Assembly (NCBI GenBank): GCA_026708505.1
Contig: JAPOUU010000108.1
Location: forward strand, 1-64,000
Reading direction: 5' to 3'
DNA from: Hyphomicrobiales bacterium
GTDB lineage: Bacteria; Pseudomonadota; Alphaproteobacteria; JAPOUT01
Length of the DNA stretch: 64,000 bases
The position numbers and the translations under genes are program-made. The notes under the pieces were generated by a model. It was given only the letters and a program-made list of their open reading frames with translations. It did no database searches and had not been told where the DNA came from. Position 1 is the stretch's first letter. Each line of letters opens with the position of its first letter. This document shows, piece by piece, positions 1 through 6,913 of the stretch.

Positions 1-7
1 AAAAAGA

Positions 8-292
8 TGGTGCCGCCGGAGTGAATCGGACACTCGACCTCACCCTTCACACCAGCTACCGCTTTCACGGCCGCAAATATCCATTCGCGTTTGTGGTCCG
101 GACCATCCCTTGACCCCGAAGGGGTCCCGCCCGTCTGGTCTCTACACCTTCCTCGAAAGAGGCTTGGCTCGGGATTGCCGTAGGCCGAATGCCCGTAGGA
201 TTCCCCGAATTTGAGCAGTTAACACCCGCCCGTTTCCAAGCGGGGAGGCAAATCACTACCAAGGGTGCGCTCTACCACTGAGCTACGGCGGC
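8..292 (-). tRNA. tRNA-Thr(GGU), split by a group I intron
   Basis: Read on the minus strand, exon 1 is 292-258 and exon 2 is 47-8. The joined exons make a full cloverleaf: acceptor GCCGCCG/CGGCGGC, D-arm GCTC/GAGC, anticodon stem CACCC/GGGTG with loop TTGGTAA (anticodon GGU, threonine), T-stem GAGTG/CACTC, discriminator A and an encoded CCA at 10-8. The exon boundaries were placed by the group I rule that the 5' exon ends in U and the intron ends in G, which puts the insertion between anticodon position 36 and position 37. One oddity is the T-loop TCCGATT, with C where the nearly universal U55 should be. Without removal of the intron no functional anticodon arm can form. Confidence 0.93.
48..257 (-). 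ncRNA. Group I self-splicing intron (tRNA type, IC3-like), 210 nt
   Basis: The RNA runs from 257 down to 48. Near the 5' end, GCC (249-247) can pair with exon GGU as a minimal P1 with the required U·G at the splice site. P2 is an 8-bp stem (CCCGCUUG/CGGGCGGG) capped by a GAAA tetraloop. The core contains AAAUUCGGGGAA, GGCAAUCCCGAGCCAAGCC and AAGGUGUAGAGACCAGACGG, which I recognise from the Azoarcus tRNA-Ile and Anabaena tRNA-Leu introns. P7 reads ACCA/UGGU where, from memory, Azoarcus has ACUA/UAGU: a compensatory change. A second GAAA hairpin near the 3' end fits P9. The length is close to the roughly 205-nt Azoarcus intron. It encodes no homing endonuclease. Confidence 0.9.
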
Positions 293-309
293 AGAACCAT
301 CATCAGCGC

Positions 310-338
310 ATATTACGGGATGCCCCCATAGTTTTCAA
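310..338 (-). promoter_or_regulatory. Probable sigma-70 promoter of tRNA-Thr
   Basis: On the minus strand a -35 box TTGAAA (338-333) and a -10 box TAATAT (315-310) are separated by 17 nt. Transcription would start near 303, about 11 nt before the mature tRNA 5' end. The site lies in the short divergent gap between the tRNA and murA. Called by eye only. Confidence 0.45.
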
Positions 339-372
339 CGACAAAAGCCTCAAAAAATAGTATTTTCTTCTT

Positions 373-1770
373 ATGAAACACTCCACGGCTACCCTCCCCA
401 ATCGAGAGCAACGCCTCGCAAAGGCGCTACGGAGCAATTTGCGCAGGCGAAAGCAGGGCGTGTCCCCGGACAAGAGAATCGAGGAAGCGGGCGAGGGGGG
501 CGACATCCTTTCCATCAAGGGGGGCGCCCGATTGGTCGGAGAGATTCCCGTCAGCGGGGCAAAAAACGCGGCACTCCCGCTGCTCGTGGCGAGTTTGTTG
601 ACCGACGGGGAAATGCACTTCGATAACATCCCGGAAGTCAGCGATGTCCGCGTGTTGCTTGAACTTCTCAATATGCTCGGCTGTCGTAGCGAAAACCTAA
701 ACGGCACGTGGAAACTCCAAGCCGAAAACATCGCGCAAACCACCGCGCCTTACGAAATCGTATCCAAAATGCGCGCCGGCTTCTGGGTTGTCGCGCCGCT
801 GCTTGCTCGATGCGGCCAGGCGTTCGTCTCGCTTCCCGGCGGCTGCGCCATCGGTGCGCGTCCCGTTGATCTTTATATCAAAGCCCTGGAAGCCATGGGC
901 GCGACCATTTCGCTGGAGGAGGGATGCATCCGCGCCAACGCCCAAGACGGGCTTTCCGGCGCGCACATTCATCTGCCGTTCGTGTCCGTCGGTGTAACGC
1001 ACGTCGTTGCAATGGCGGCCTCGTTGGCAAAAGGCGAGACTGTTCTTGAGAACGCCGCCCGCGAGCCCGAAGTTGTCACCCTCCTCGAGTGTCTCAAAAA
1101 AATGGGGGCGAACATCAAGGGCATCGGAACGTCACGCATAACCATTGAAGGCGTTGGCGGGCTTCTGCGCGGCACGCGCCACGCCGCTCCGCCCGACCGG
1201 ATCGAGGCCGGCACCTACGCTATCGCCGTTGCGATTACCGGAGGGGAGGCGGTTTTGAAAGGCGTGGGCGTCGATATGCTTGAAAGCCTGCGGGACGTCC
1301 TCGTTGCCGCGGGCGTGGATATCACCGAAAGCGCCGAAGGGCTGCTCGTTGCGCGACGCACGCCCCGATGCAGTGCCGTATCCATCGAAACCGCGCCTTA
1401 TCCGGGATTTCCGACGGACCTGCAGGCGCAATTCATGGCAATGATGTGCCTTGCGGACGGAACCAGCACGATTACCGAAACCATCTTTGAAAACCGCTTC
1501 ATGCATGTTCCCGAACTCATCCGCATGGGCGCAAAAATCAATCTCCGGCGCGACAAGGCCGTTGTGCGCGGCGTGACCAAACTCACCGGTGCAAGCGTCG
1601 AGGCAACCGACCTGCGCGCCTCCGTCTGCCTCGTGCTCGCAGGGCTCGCCGCGCAGGGCGAAACCCGCGTGCGGCACATTCACCACCTCGACAGGGGCTT
1701 CGAAGGCCTCGAAGACAAACTCTCGGCATGCGGCGCGGACATTCGGCGCCTGAAGGAGACGCCCGCATGA
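373..1770 (+). CDS. murA: UDP-N-acetylglucosamine 1-carboxyvinyltransferase, N-terminally extended
   Basis: MurA transfers enolpyruvate from PEP to UDP-GlcNAc, the first committed step of peptidoglycan synthesis, in the cytoplasm. The protein has 465 aa. Conserved features are SGAKNA with catalytic Lys64 and the mobile loop GGCAIGARPVDLY with Cys159, the fosfomycin target. Family members have about 420 residues and start close to ILSIKGG; here about 44 extra residues precede that point without a stop. The extension includes ALRSNLRRRK, which resembles a small alphaproteobacterial peptide that I recall being encoded separately just upstream of murA. A GTG at 460 could give a shorter protein. 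No Shine-Dalgarno sequence is visible before 373. The stop overlaps the next ATG, so this is the first gene of a coupled operon. Confidence 0.93.
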   Translation: MKHSTATLPNREQRLAKALRSNLRRRKQGVSPDKRIEEAGEGGDILSIKGGARLVGEIPVSGAKNAALPLLVASLLTDGEMHFDNIPEVSDVRVLLELLNMLGCRSENLNGTWKLQAENIAQTTAPYEIVSKMRAGFWVVAPLLARCGQAFVSLPGGCAIGARPVDLYIKALEAMGATISLEEGCIRANAQDGLSGAHIHLPFVSVGVTHVVAMAASLAKGETVLENAAREPEVVTLLECLKKMGANIKGIGTSRITIEGVGGLLRGTRHAAPPDRIEAGTYAIAVAITGGEAVLKGVGVDMLESLRDVLVAAGVDITESAEGLLVARRTPRCSAVSIETAPYPGFPTDLQAQFMAMMCLADGTSTITETIFENRFMHVPELIRMGAKINLRRDKAVVRGVTKLTGASVEATDLRASVCLVLAGLAAQGETRVRHIHHLDRGFEGLEDKLSACGADIRRLKETPA

Positions 1771-2228
1771 ACAAGCCGCTCAAACTTCGAGGACAGGACA
1801 GCGAGGATGTTGCCATCATCGCATCCTGCTTGCAGGAATCCACCGGACAACTCGGCAACATGGTTTATCAGCCAAGACGCCGGAGCTTCTACTGCCTTCT
1901 CAATCGCTTTGCCCGGGAACGGCAAACCGAAGCGGGCGGGGACGCCGCCGAGAGCGTCGGCTGCCTGCTGTATTTCCACTGCGTTCTCGGGGCGCACAGG
2001 CGCAATCTCGACAAACTCGAGCGCGACGACTCGCTCTGTCTCATCACCCTGTATTTCCACGAGGGCGAGCCGCCCGGCGGAATGGTGCGCATGTTGTTTG
2101 CAAACGAAGGCGAAATCTGCCTGGACGTCGAGGCTCTCGACGTCTATCTCCTTGATATCGGCAAGCCGTGGTCTTCCATTGTCAAACCCGGCGATGCCTT
2201 GCTTAACATGGAGGCCTTACGCTCGTGA
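1767..2228 (+). CDS. DUF2948 family protein
   Basis: This 153-aa cytoplasmic protein of unknown function belongs to DUF2948, recognised from its N-terminus (LKLRGQDSEDVAIIASCLQ), its internal block YQPRRRSFYCLLNRF and its position between murA and hisD, where this family sits in many alphaproteobacteria. The start is the ATG that overlaps the murA stop as ATGA; an upstream ATG at 1728 would run 42 nt into murA. It ends in a GTGA overlap with hisD. No catalytic motif or membrane segment is visible. The conserved position suggests a housekeeping role, but none can be assigned from sequence. Confidence 0.85.
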   Translation: MNKPLKLRGQDSEDVAIIASCLQESTGQLGNMVYQPRRRSFYCLLNRFARERQTEAGGDAAESVGCLLYFHCVLGAHRRNLDKLERDDSLCLITLYFHEGEPPGGMVRMLFANEGEICLDVEALDVYLLDIGKPWSSIVKPGDALLNMEALRS

Positions 2229-3745
2229 GTCACCGATTCGATACAGCGCAAAAAGATTTTGATTCCCGGTTTCTCGAATTCCTGGGACGCCGGCGCGAAG
2301 CCGAAGGGGATGTTTCGCGCCAGGTGGCCGGCATACTCGAGCGCGTGCGACTCGAGGGCGACGCCGCCCTGCGCGAATACACCAAAAAGTTCGACCATTT
2401 CGAACTGCCCCACAATGAAGCCTTCGCCATTCCCGAAGAGGCGATCATCACCGCCTTTGAGATGTGCGAGCCCGAGACCATTGATGCCCTGCGCCTCGCC
2501 GCCGAGCGCATTGAGGCCTTCCACCGCCGGCAACTGCCCGAAGACCTCTTCTTTACCGATGACATAGGCGTCGGGCTCGGGTATCGCTGGAAACCCCTGC
2601 AATCCGTCGGACTCTACGTCCCCGGCGGGACCGCGAGCTATCCGAGTTCCGTCCTCATGAATGCGATTCCCGCCCGCATCGCCGGCGTCCCGCGCATTGC
2701 CATCGCAACGCCGACGCCGCAGGGCGCTATCCAGCCGCTCGTGCTCGCCGCCGCGCATATCGCCGGCATCACGGAGATTTACCGCCTCGGCGGAGCCCAC
2801 GCCATCGCTGCGCTAGCCTTCGGCTGCGACGGCATCGAGCGAGTCGATAAAATCATAGGACCGGGCAACGCATTCGTTGCCGAAGCCAAACGGCAAGTCT
2901 TCGGCATATGCGGCATTGATGCCATTGCGGGGCCGTCCGAAATCGTCGTGCTTGCCGAGGGGGACAACAACGCCGGGAGAGCCGAACCGGGCGGGAGGGC
3001 TACCGTGGGTCTCCTCTCGAAAGCCGAACCGGCCGGGCAGGCCGAGCAGGTCAAACAGGCCGAACAAACCGAACAGGCCAAATCGGCCGAACAGGCCGGG
3101 TGGGCCGAACAGACCGAGCAGGCCGGACAGGTCAAGCAGGTCAAACCGGCCGAACAAACCGAACAAGCCAAACCGGCCGAACAAGCCGGGTGGGCCGAGT
3201 GGATTGCCGCGGATCTCCTCTCGCAGGCCGAACACGATACATCGGCACGCGCCATCCTTATCACCGATAATGCCGCGCTTGGCGACGAGGTCGCCAAGGC
3301 CGTCGAGGCGCAACTCGCAAGCCTTCCGCGCAAAGACATCGCGGGGGAAAGCTGGAAAAACTTCGGCGCGATCATCCTGGTCAAGTCCATGGGGGAGGGG
3401 GCCGAAATCGTTGACCGGCTCGCCCCCGAGCATCTGGAAATCTTCTCGGAAAATGCCGGGCAAATCGCCGAAACCATCCACAACGCCGGTGCCATCTTCC
3501 TCGGCGCCCACACGCCGGAAACCATCGGCGATTATCTCGGCGGTTCAAATCACGTGCTGCCCACCAACGCGACCGCGCGTTTTGCCTCCGGCCTGTCGAC
3601 TCTCGATTTTCTCAAGCGGACTTCGCTGCTGCAATGTCCTCCCGAAGCGCTTGCGAAACTCGCCCCCGCGGCCGTCACCCTCGCACAAGCCGAAGGACTG
3701 GACGCCCACGCACGGGCCGTGAAACTGCGCATGAAAAAACCATGA
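2225..3745 (+). CDS. hisD: Histidinol dehydrogenase with a repeat insertion
   Basis: HisD performs the last two oxidations of histidine synthesis, L-histidinol to L-histidine, with NAD and zinc. Conserved blocks are YVPGGTASYPSS, GPGNAFVAEAKR, GPSEIVVLA, LLSQAEHD (zinc ligands Gln334 and His337 by family knowledge) and GDYLGGSNHVLPT. The protein is 506 aa against about 430 in the family. The excess is one insertion of about 75 residues (roughly 250-324), rich in Ala, Glu, Gln and Lys, directly before the zinc motif. The reading frame is intact and all recognisable catalytic blocks remain, so the enzyme is probably active. The GTG start overlaps the DUF2948 stop and the gene ends in ATGA with the next one. 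A hisN-type phosphatase lies at the other end of the window. Confidence 0.95.
   Translation: MSHRFDTAQKDFDSRFLEFLGRRREAEGDVSRQVAGILERVRLEGDAALREYTKKFDHFELPHNEAFAIPEEAIITAFEMCEPETIDALRLAAERIEAFHRRQLPEDLFFTDDIGVGLGYRWKPLQSVGLYVPGGTASYPSSVLMNAIPARIAGVPRIAIATPTPQGAIQPLVLAAAHIAGITEIYRLGGAHAIAALAFGCDGIERVDKIIGPGNAFVAEAKRQVFGICGIDAIAGPSEIVVLAEGDNNAGRAEPGGRATVGLLSKAEPAGQAEQVKQAEQTEQAKSAEQAGWAEQTEQAGQVKQVKPAEQTEQAKPAEQAGWAEWIAADLLSQAEHDTSARAILITDNAALGDEVAKAVEAQLASLPRKDIAGESWKNFGAIILVKSMGEGAEIVDRLAPEHLEIFSENAGQIAETIHNAGAIFLGAHTPETIGDYLGGSNHVLPTNATARFASGLSTLDFLKRTSLLQCPPEALAKLAPAAVTLAQAEGLDAHARAVKLRMKKP
3031..3210. repeat. 90-bp tandem repeat inside hisD
   Basis: Two 90-bp copies, 3031-3120 and 3121-3210, line up without gaps until the second copy passes into normal hisD sequence near 3198. 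Matching points are CAGGTCAAACAGGCCGAACA and CAGGTCAAACCGGCCGAACA, then GGCCGGGTGGGCCGA in both copies. Within each copy, 9-12-bp units built on GCCGAACA(G/A) recur. The period is a multiple of three and therefore preserves the frame, encoding KxAEQTEQAKxAEQAGWAE twice. Confidence 0.9.
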
Positions 3746-4230
3746 ATCCCGATAAACGCAAGGGAGACTTTTTCCTCGTTAGCGTTGATCTGGACGATAC
3801 AACCGCTTTTCAGCGCTCCGAAACCGTAGAGCATGAATGCAAGGTCGCCATCTACGATTTGCTCGAGAGCAACTATTTTGCCCCGGTTCAAAGCAAGGGG
3901 GGGCCGTACCGGTTGCGCCTCGGAGTTGAGGACAACCGGCTCCTTTTCGATATCGCGACAAAGGACAACGATCCGCACGGGCGGCTTCTTCTCTCGCTCT
4001 CGCCGTTTCAGAAACTGCTGAAGGATTATTTTCTTATCTGCCAAAGCTATTGGAAAGCCATGCAGGCGGGATCGTCCGCGCATATTGAGGCCATCGATAT
4101 GGGACGGCGGGGGCTGCATGACGATGGCTCAAGGCTGCTGCAGGAACGGCTCGCCGGCAAAATTGACGTCGATTGGGAGACATCCAGGCGGCTCTTCACC
4201 CTTATCTGTGCATTGCACATCAACGAATGA
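3742..4230 (+). CDS. UPF0262 family protein
   Basis: This 162-aa conserved protein of unknown function was assigned to UPF0262 from its block FDIATKDNDPHGRLLLSLSPFQKLLKDYFLICQ (key residues around FDI, HGRL and SPFQ) and its place after hisD in the usual alphaproteobacterial order. The start is the ATG overlapping the hisD stop; the same frame is open further upstream, but only as a shadow of hisD. No signal peptide, membrane segment or known catalytic motif is seen. The 3' end overlaps a possible start of the phosphatase gene. Confidence 0.85.
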   Translation: MNPDKRKGDFFLVSVDLDDTTAFQRSETVEHECKVAIYDLLESNYFAPVQSKGGPYRLRLGVEDNRLLFDIATKDNDPHGRLLLSLSPFQKLLKDYFLICQSYWKAMQAGSSAHIEAIDMGRRGLHDDGSRLLQERLAGKIDVDWETSRRLFTLICALHINE

Positions 4231-4238
4231 GAGGCAAA

Positions 4239-4721
4239 ATGGGCAAAAAACAACAACTCCCCGACGCCGTATTGTTTGCCTGCAACCAAAACGCCATCCG
4301 CTCGCCAATGGCGGAGGGCATCCTTAAGCATATCCTGGGCGATAAAATCTATGTCGACTCGTGCGGACTCGTCGCAAGCGAAATCGATCCCTTCGTTCTT
4401 GCCGTCATGAATGAAATCAACATCGACCTCTCCAGGCACAAAGCCAAAAGTTTTGACAACCTGGCGGATACGTCCTTCAGCCTTATCGTCGCACTCACGC
4501 CGGAGTCGCTCGAGTGCGCAAATGAATTCACCCGCGCAATTTCGGTTGCGGTGGAGTATTGGCCGACCCCGGACCCGTCCGACACCACCGGCAGCCGCGA
4601 GCACAAGCTCGAAGCCTATCGGCGCGTGCGAGACGATCTTGTCAAACAAATCCGGCAACGCTTTGAGGCACACGCCGAAACATTGTTGGAGCCCGCAAAA
4701 CATGTTAAACAGAAACCATGA
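4239..4721 (+). CDS. Low-molecular-weight protein-tyrosine-phosphatase / ArsC-like protein
   Basis: The N-terminus VLFACNQNAIRSPMAEG carries the CX5RS phosphate-binding loop of low-molecular-weight tyrosine phosphatases and of the arsenate reductases that share the fold, and WPTPDPSD supplies the conserved DP acid motif. The protein is 160 aa. I chose the ATG at 4239 because GAGAGG (4229-4234) lies before it; an in-frame ATG at 4227 overlaps the UPF0262 stop and is the alternative. The family sits after UPF0262 in related genomes, usually followed by infA and maf; here those two lie near 59 kb instead. The natural substrate is unknown. The stop overlaps the aminotransferase ATG. Confidence 0.87.
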   Translation: MGKKQQLPDAVLFACNQNAIRSPMAEGILKHILGDKIYVDSCGLVASEIDPFVLAVMNEINIDLSRHKAKSFDNLADTSFSLIVALTPESLECANEFTRAISVAVEYWPTPDPSDTTGSREHKLEAYRRVRDDLVKQIRQRFEAHAETLLEPAKHVKQKP

Positions 4722-6103
4722 ATAAAACACGCTCCAACACGGCAGCAATGCTCACCGAGTATGACAATCGCCACTATCTCCATCCGTGGGAGGCGATGGA
4801 GTCCTATGGCAACGCCAACCGGCTCATCGCCACAAAGGCCGAGGGCATCTATATCTACGACCAGCATGGACGCAAGCTCATTGACGGCCCGGGAGGCATG
4901 TGGTGCGTGCAAATCGGCCATGGACGCAAGGAAATCGCGGACGCAATCGTCGAACAGATAGACACGCTCTCCTATTGCTCGCCGTGGTTCATGACATCCG
5001 CTCCCGGCGCAACTCTCGCGCAAACACTTGCGGAAATGGCGCCCGGAGACCTCAACAATGTTTTCTTCACAACCGGGGGCTCAACCGCCGTCGACACCGC
5101 CATTCGGGCTATGCATTTCTATAATAACCGGCTCGGACGGCCCAATAAAAAAATCATGATCGCGCGGGAGAAAGGCTACCACGGCTCAACCTTCCTGGCG
5201 GCAAGCGTTTCGGGAAAAGAGCGCGACAAAAGCTGGTTCGACATCGACAGCCCTCTCGTGCGCATCCTCCCCAATGTTAATCCGAACTTGCGCCCCGAAG
5301 GCACGAGCCTTGAGGAGTGGTGCGATGCAAAAGTCAAAGATCTTGAGGACACCATTCTCGAAGCCGGTGCGGAGAACGTGGGCGGATTTATCGCTGAGCC
5401 GGTGCTCGCTTCCGGTGGAGTTATCATCCCGCCGCCGGACTACCACCGGAAAACGCTCGAAATCTGCCGCAAATATGACGTGCTGTACATCTCCGATGAA
5501 GTCGTCTGTGCGTTCGGAAGACTCGGGCATTGGTTCTCGTCGCAGGAGGTTTTCGGCATCACGCCCGATATCATCACTTGCGCCAAAGGGCTTACCTCGG
5601 GATATCAACCCCTCGGAGCGTGCATTATTTCCGATCGCATCATCAATGCCATCAGCGGCGCCGGGCAGGAAGACGTTCTCTTTTCCAACGGTTATACCTA
5701 TTCCGGCCACCCCATTCCTTGCGCCGCCGCACTTAAAAACATTGAAATCATGCAGCGCGAAAACATCCTCGAGCATGTGCGCGAAATCTCCCCTTACTTC
5801 CTCGAGCGTCTTGAAGCCCTCAAGCGCTACCCCGTTGTCGGAGATGCCCGGGCCATCGGGCTCGTCGGGTGCATTGAGGGGCGTATCCAATCACAAAACG
5901 ACTCCGAGCCCGAGCGCCTCCAACTGGATAGGGATATCGGATATCAAATCGACCAGGCTTGCGAGGAAAAGGGGCTCATCGTGCGCCCCCTGATCAATAT
6001 GTGCGTGTTTTCACCGCCGCTGGTTATCACCCGCAACGAACTCTCCAATATGATGGATATCCTCGAAAGCACTGTCGCGGAGCTATCCGAAAAATCAGCA
6101 TAA
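4718..6103 (+). CDS. Class III (omega) aminotransferase, possibly polyamine-pyruvate
   Basis: This PLP-dependent aminotransferase has 461 aa, a typical length for the family. Visible landmarks are the substrate-proximal GPGGMWCVQIGHG, the PLP phosphate region TTGGSTAVDTAIR, the aspartate in YISDEVVCAFGR and the Schiff-base lysine in TCAKGLTSGY. The subgroup includes putrescine-pyruvate and beta-alanine-pyruvate aminotransferases. A polyamine-type importer begins 1.7 kb downstream, which favours an amine-catabolic role, but substrate cannot be read from sequence. The start overlaps the phosphatase stop as ATGA, so it is coupled to the murA–hisD operon. Confidence 0.9.
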   Translation: MNKTRSNTAAMLTEYDNRHYLHPWEAMESYGNANRLIATKAEGIYIYDQHGRKLIDGPGGMWCVQIGHGRKEIADAIVEQIDTLSYCSPWFMTSAPGATLAQTLAEMAPGDLNNVFFTTGGSTAVDTAIRAMHFYNNRLGRPNKKIMIAREKGYHGSTFLAASVSGKERDKSWFDIDSPLVRILPNVNPNLRPEGTSLEEWCDAKVKDLEDTILEAGAENVGGFIAEPVLASGGVIIPPPDYHRKTLEICRKYDVLYISDEVVCAFGRLGHWFSSQEVFGITPDIITCAKGLTSGYQPLGACIISDRIINAISGAGQEDVLFSNGYTYSGHPIPCAAALKNIEIMQRENILEHVREISPYFLERLEALKRYPVVGDARAIGLVGCIEGRIQSQNDSEPERLQLDRDIGYQIDQACEEKGLIVRPLINMCVFSPPLVITRNELSNMMDILESTVAELSEKSA

Positions 6104-6122
6104 TTGCCAAAAAAATTGGGAA

Positions 6123-6159
6123 TTTACCGGGTTTTACGTTCTGTTGATTTGGCGGTAAA
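6123..6159. repeat. Inverted repeat after the aminotransferase gene
   Basis: TTTACCG (6123-6129) and CGGTAAA (6153-6159) form 7-bp perfect arms around a 23-nt loop. It could be a weak terminator or a boundary element. No T-run follows. Confidence 0.35.
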
Positions 6160-6516
6160 ATGGGGCGGAGAATCGTTCTAGGAAGTAATTCGGATTTTTG
6201 CAGCGTTTCTGGAGGATTTTGCTGTATCACGGATACCGAGACGGAGAAGAAACTGGCTGAACAACAACATCAAATTGACTTGTTGAGGAACAATGTGGAG
6301 GCGAATATGAAAGTTATGAAAGCTGATAATGAATCTGCTCTTTCCAAGACCGAAGCCGCTATTGAGCGACTTCGTGCAAGTAACGAGGAATATCGTGCCG
6401 ATAACGAGAAACTTCGTACGGATATGGAGAAAAGTTTCAATGCCCATACTACGAAGATGATGATTTTTATAGGCGTTGCTGTCGGTGTTATAACTTTGAT
6501 ACTCAGATTTCTATAA
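6160..6516 (+). CDS. Small coiled-coil protein with C-terminal membrane segment, copy 1
   Basis: I do not recognise a named family. The ORF has 118 codons. From about residue 23 onward it is heptad-like and charged (ETEKKLAEQQHQIDLL, ALSKTEAAIERLRASNEE), then MMIFIGVAVGVITLILRFL forms a C-terminal transmembrane segment. The first 22 residues look unlike the rest. Better-supported starts are the internal ATG at 6307, with GGAGG at 6297-6301, which matches the MK starts of copies 2 and 3, or a rare ATC at 6226 behind GGAGG (6211-6215), which would keep the whole coiled coil. The region is visibly richer in A+T than its neighbours. The topology suggests an oligomer anchored by its C-terminus. 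Confidence 0.6.
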   Translation: MGRRIVLGSNSDFCSVSGGFCCITDTETEKKLAEQQHQIDLLRNNVEANMKVMKADNESALSKTEAAIERLRASNEEYRADNEKLRTDMEKSFNAHTTKMMIFIGVAVGVITLILRFL

Positions 6517-6620
6517 ACGCCACTGACAGAATTCAATTGTCTTTTGCTGAATGATTCAGGAGTTCTATCGTCAGCAACCGCGATATCAAATCGAAATGTT
6601 GGACTAATGTGGAGCCGAAC

Positions 6621-6848
6621 ATGAAAACCATGGAATCTAACAACAAAGTAGCCCATACCGGTAATGAATCTGCCGCTGAACGGATTCGTATGGATTTTGA
6701 AAAACTTCGAACGGATATAGAGAAAGCTTTTGAGGAGCTCCGCACGACCACAGAAAAAAACTCCAGAATTCTTCTCTTGGAGATAGCAGTTGTGGTTGGT
6801 CTTGGCGTTGTTGTTATGAGTTTGATAGCCGGCTTGATAGTCAGCTAA
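6621..6848 (+). CDS. Small coiled-coil protein with C-terminal membrane segment, copy 2
   Basis: This 75-aa paralogue of copies 1 and 3 was recognised from its MKTMESNNK start, the DFEKLRTDIEKAFEELRTTTEK coiled coil and the C-terminal membrane helix LLLEIAVVVGLGVVVMSLI. The ATG at 6621 has GGAG (6611-6614) at good spacing; an in-frame GTG at 6609 is an alternative. DNA just upstream (6583-6620) still resembles the longer N-terminal part of copy 1, but a stop and a frame change separate it from this ORF, so copy 2 looks 5'-truncated. No function is known. Confidence 0.55.
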   Translation: MKTMESNNKVAHTGNESAAERIRMDFEKLRTDIEKAFEELRTTTEKNSRILLLEIAVVVGLGVVVMSLIAGLIVS

Positions 6849-6913
6849 TAAATATCTGTAATATTTCTCATTTTCAAATAAGCGCGAGGATTTTCCTTTT
6901 CATAGCTTGATGG

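Noticed and set aside
65-262. 65-codon minus-strand ORF within the intron
   Set aside because: It lies wholly over the ribozyme core and tRNA exon, whose RNA structure explains the sequence. It has no ribosome binding site and no LAGLIDADG or HNH motif.
3031-3210. hisD insertion as a Rickettsia-type palindromic element
   Set aside because: The insertion is a tandem direct repeat, not a palindrome, and I see no second copy in the window.
2779-3525. Antisense ORFs in hisD with LFG or NRPNKP repeats
   Set aside because: They are other-frame readings of the 90-bp repeat and of hisD. The plus frame holds the conserved HisD motifs.
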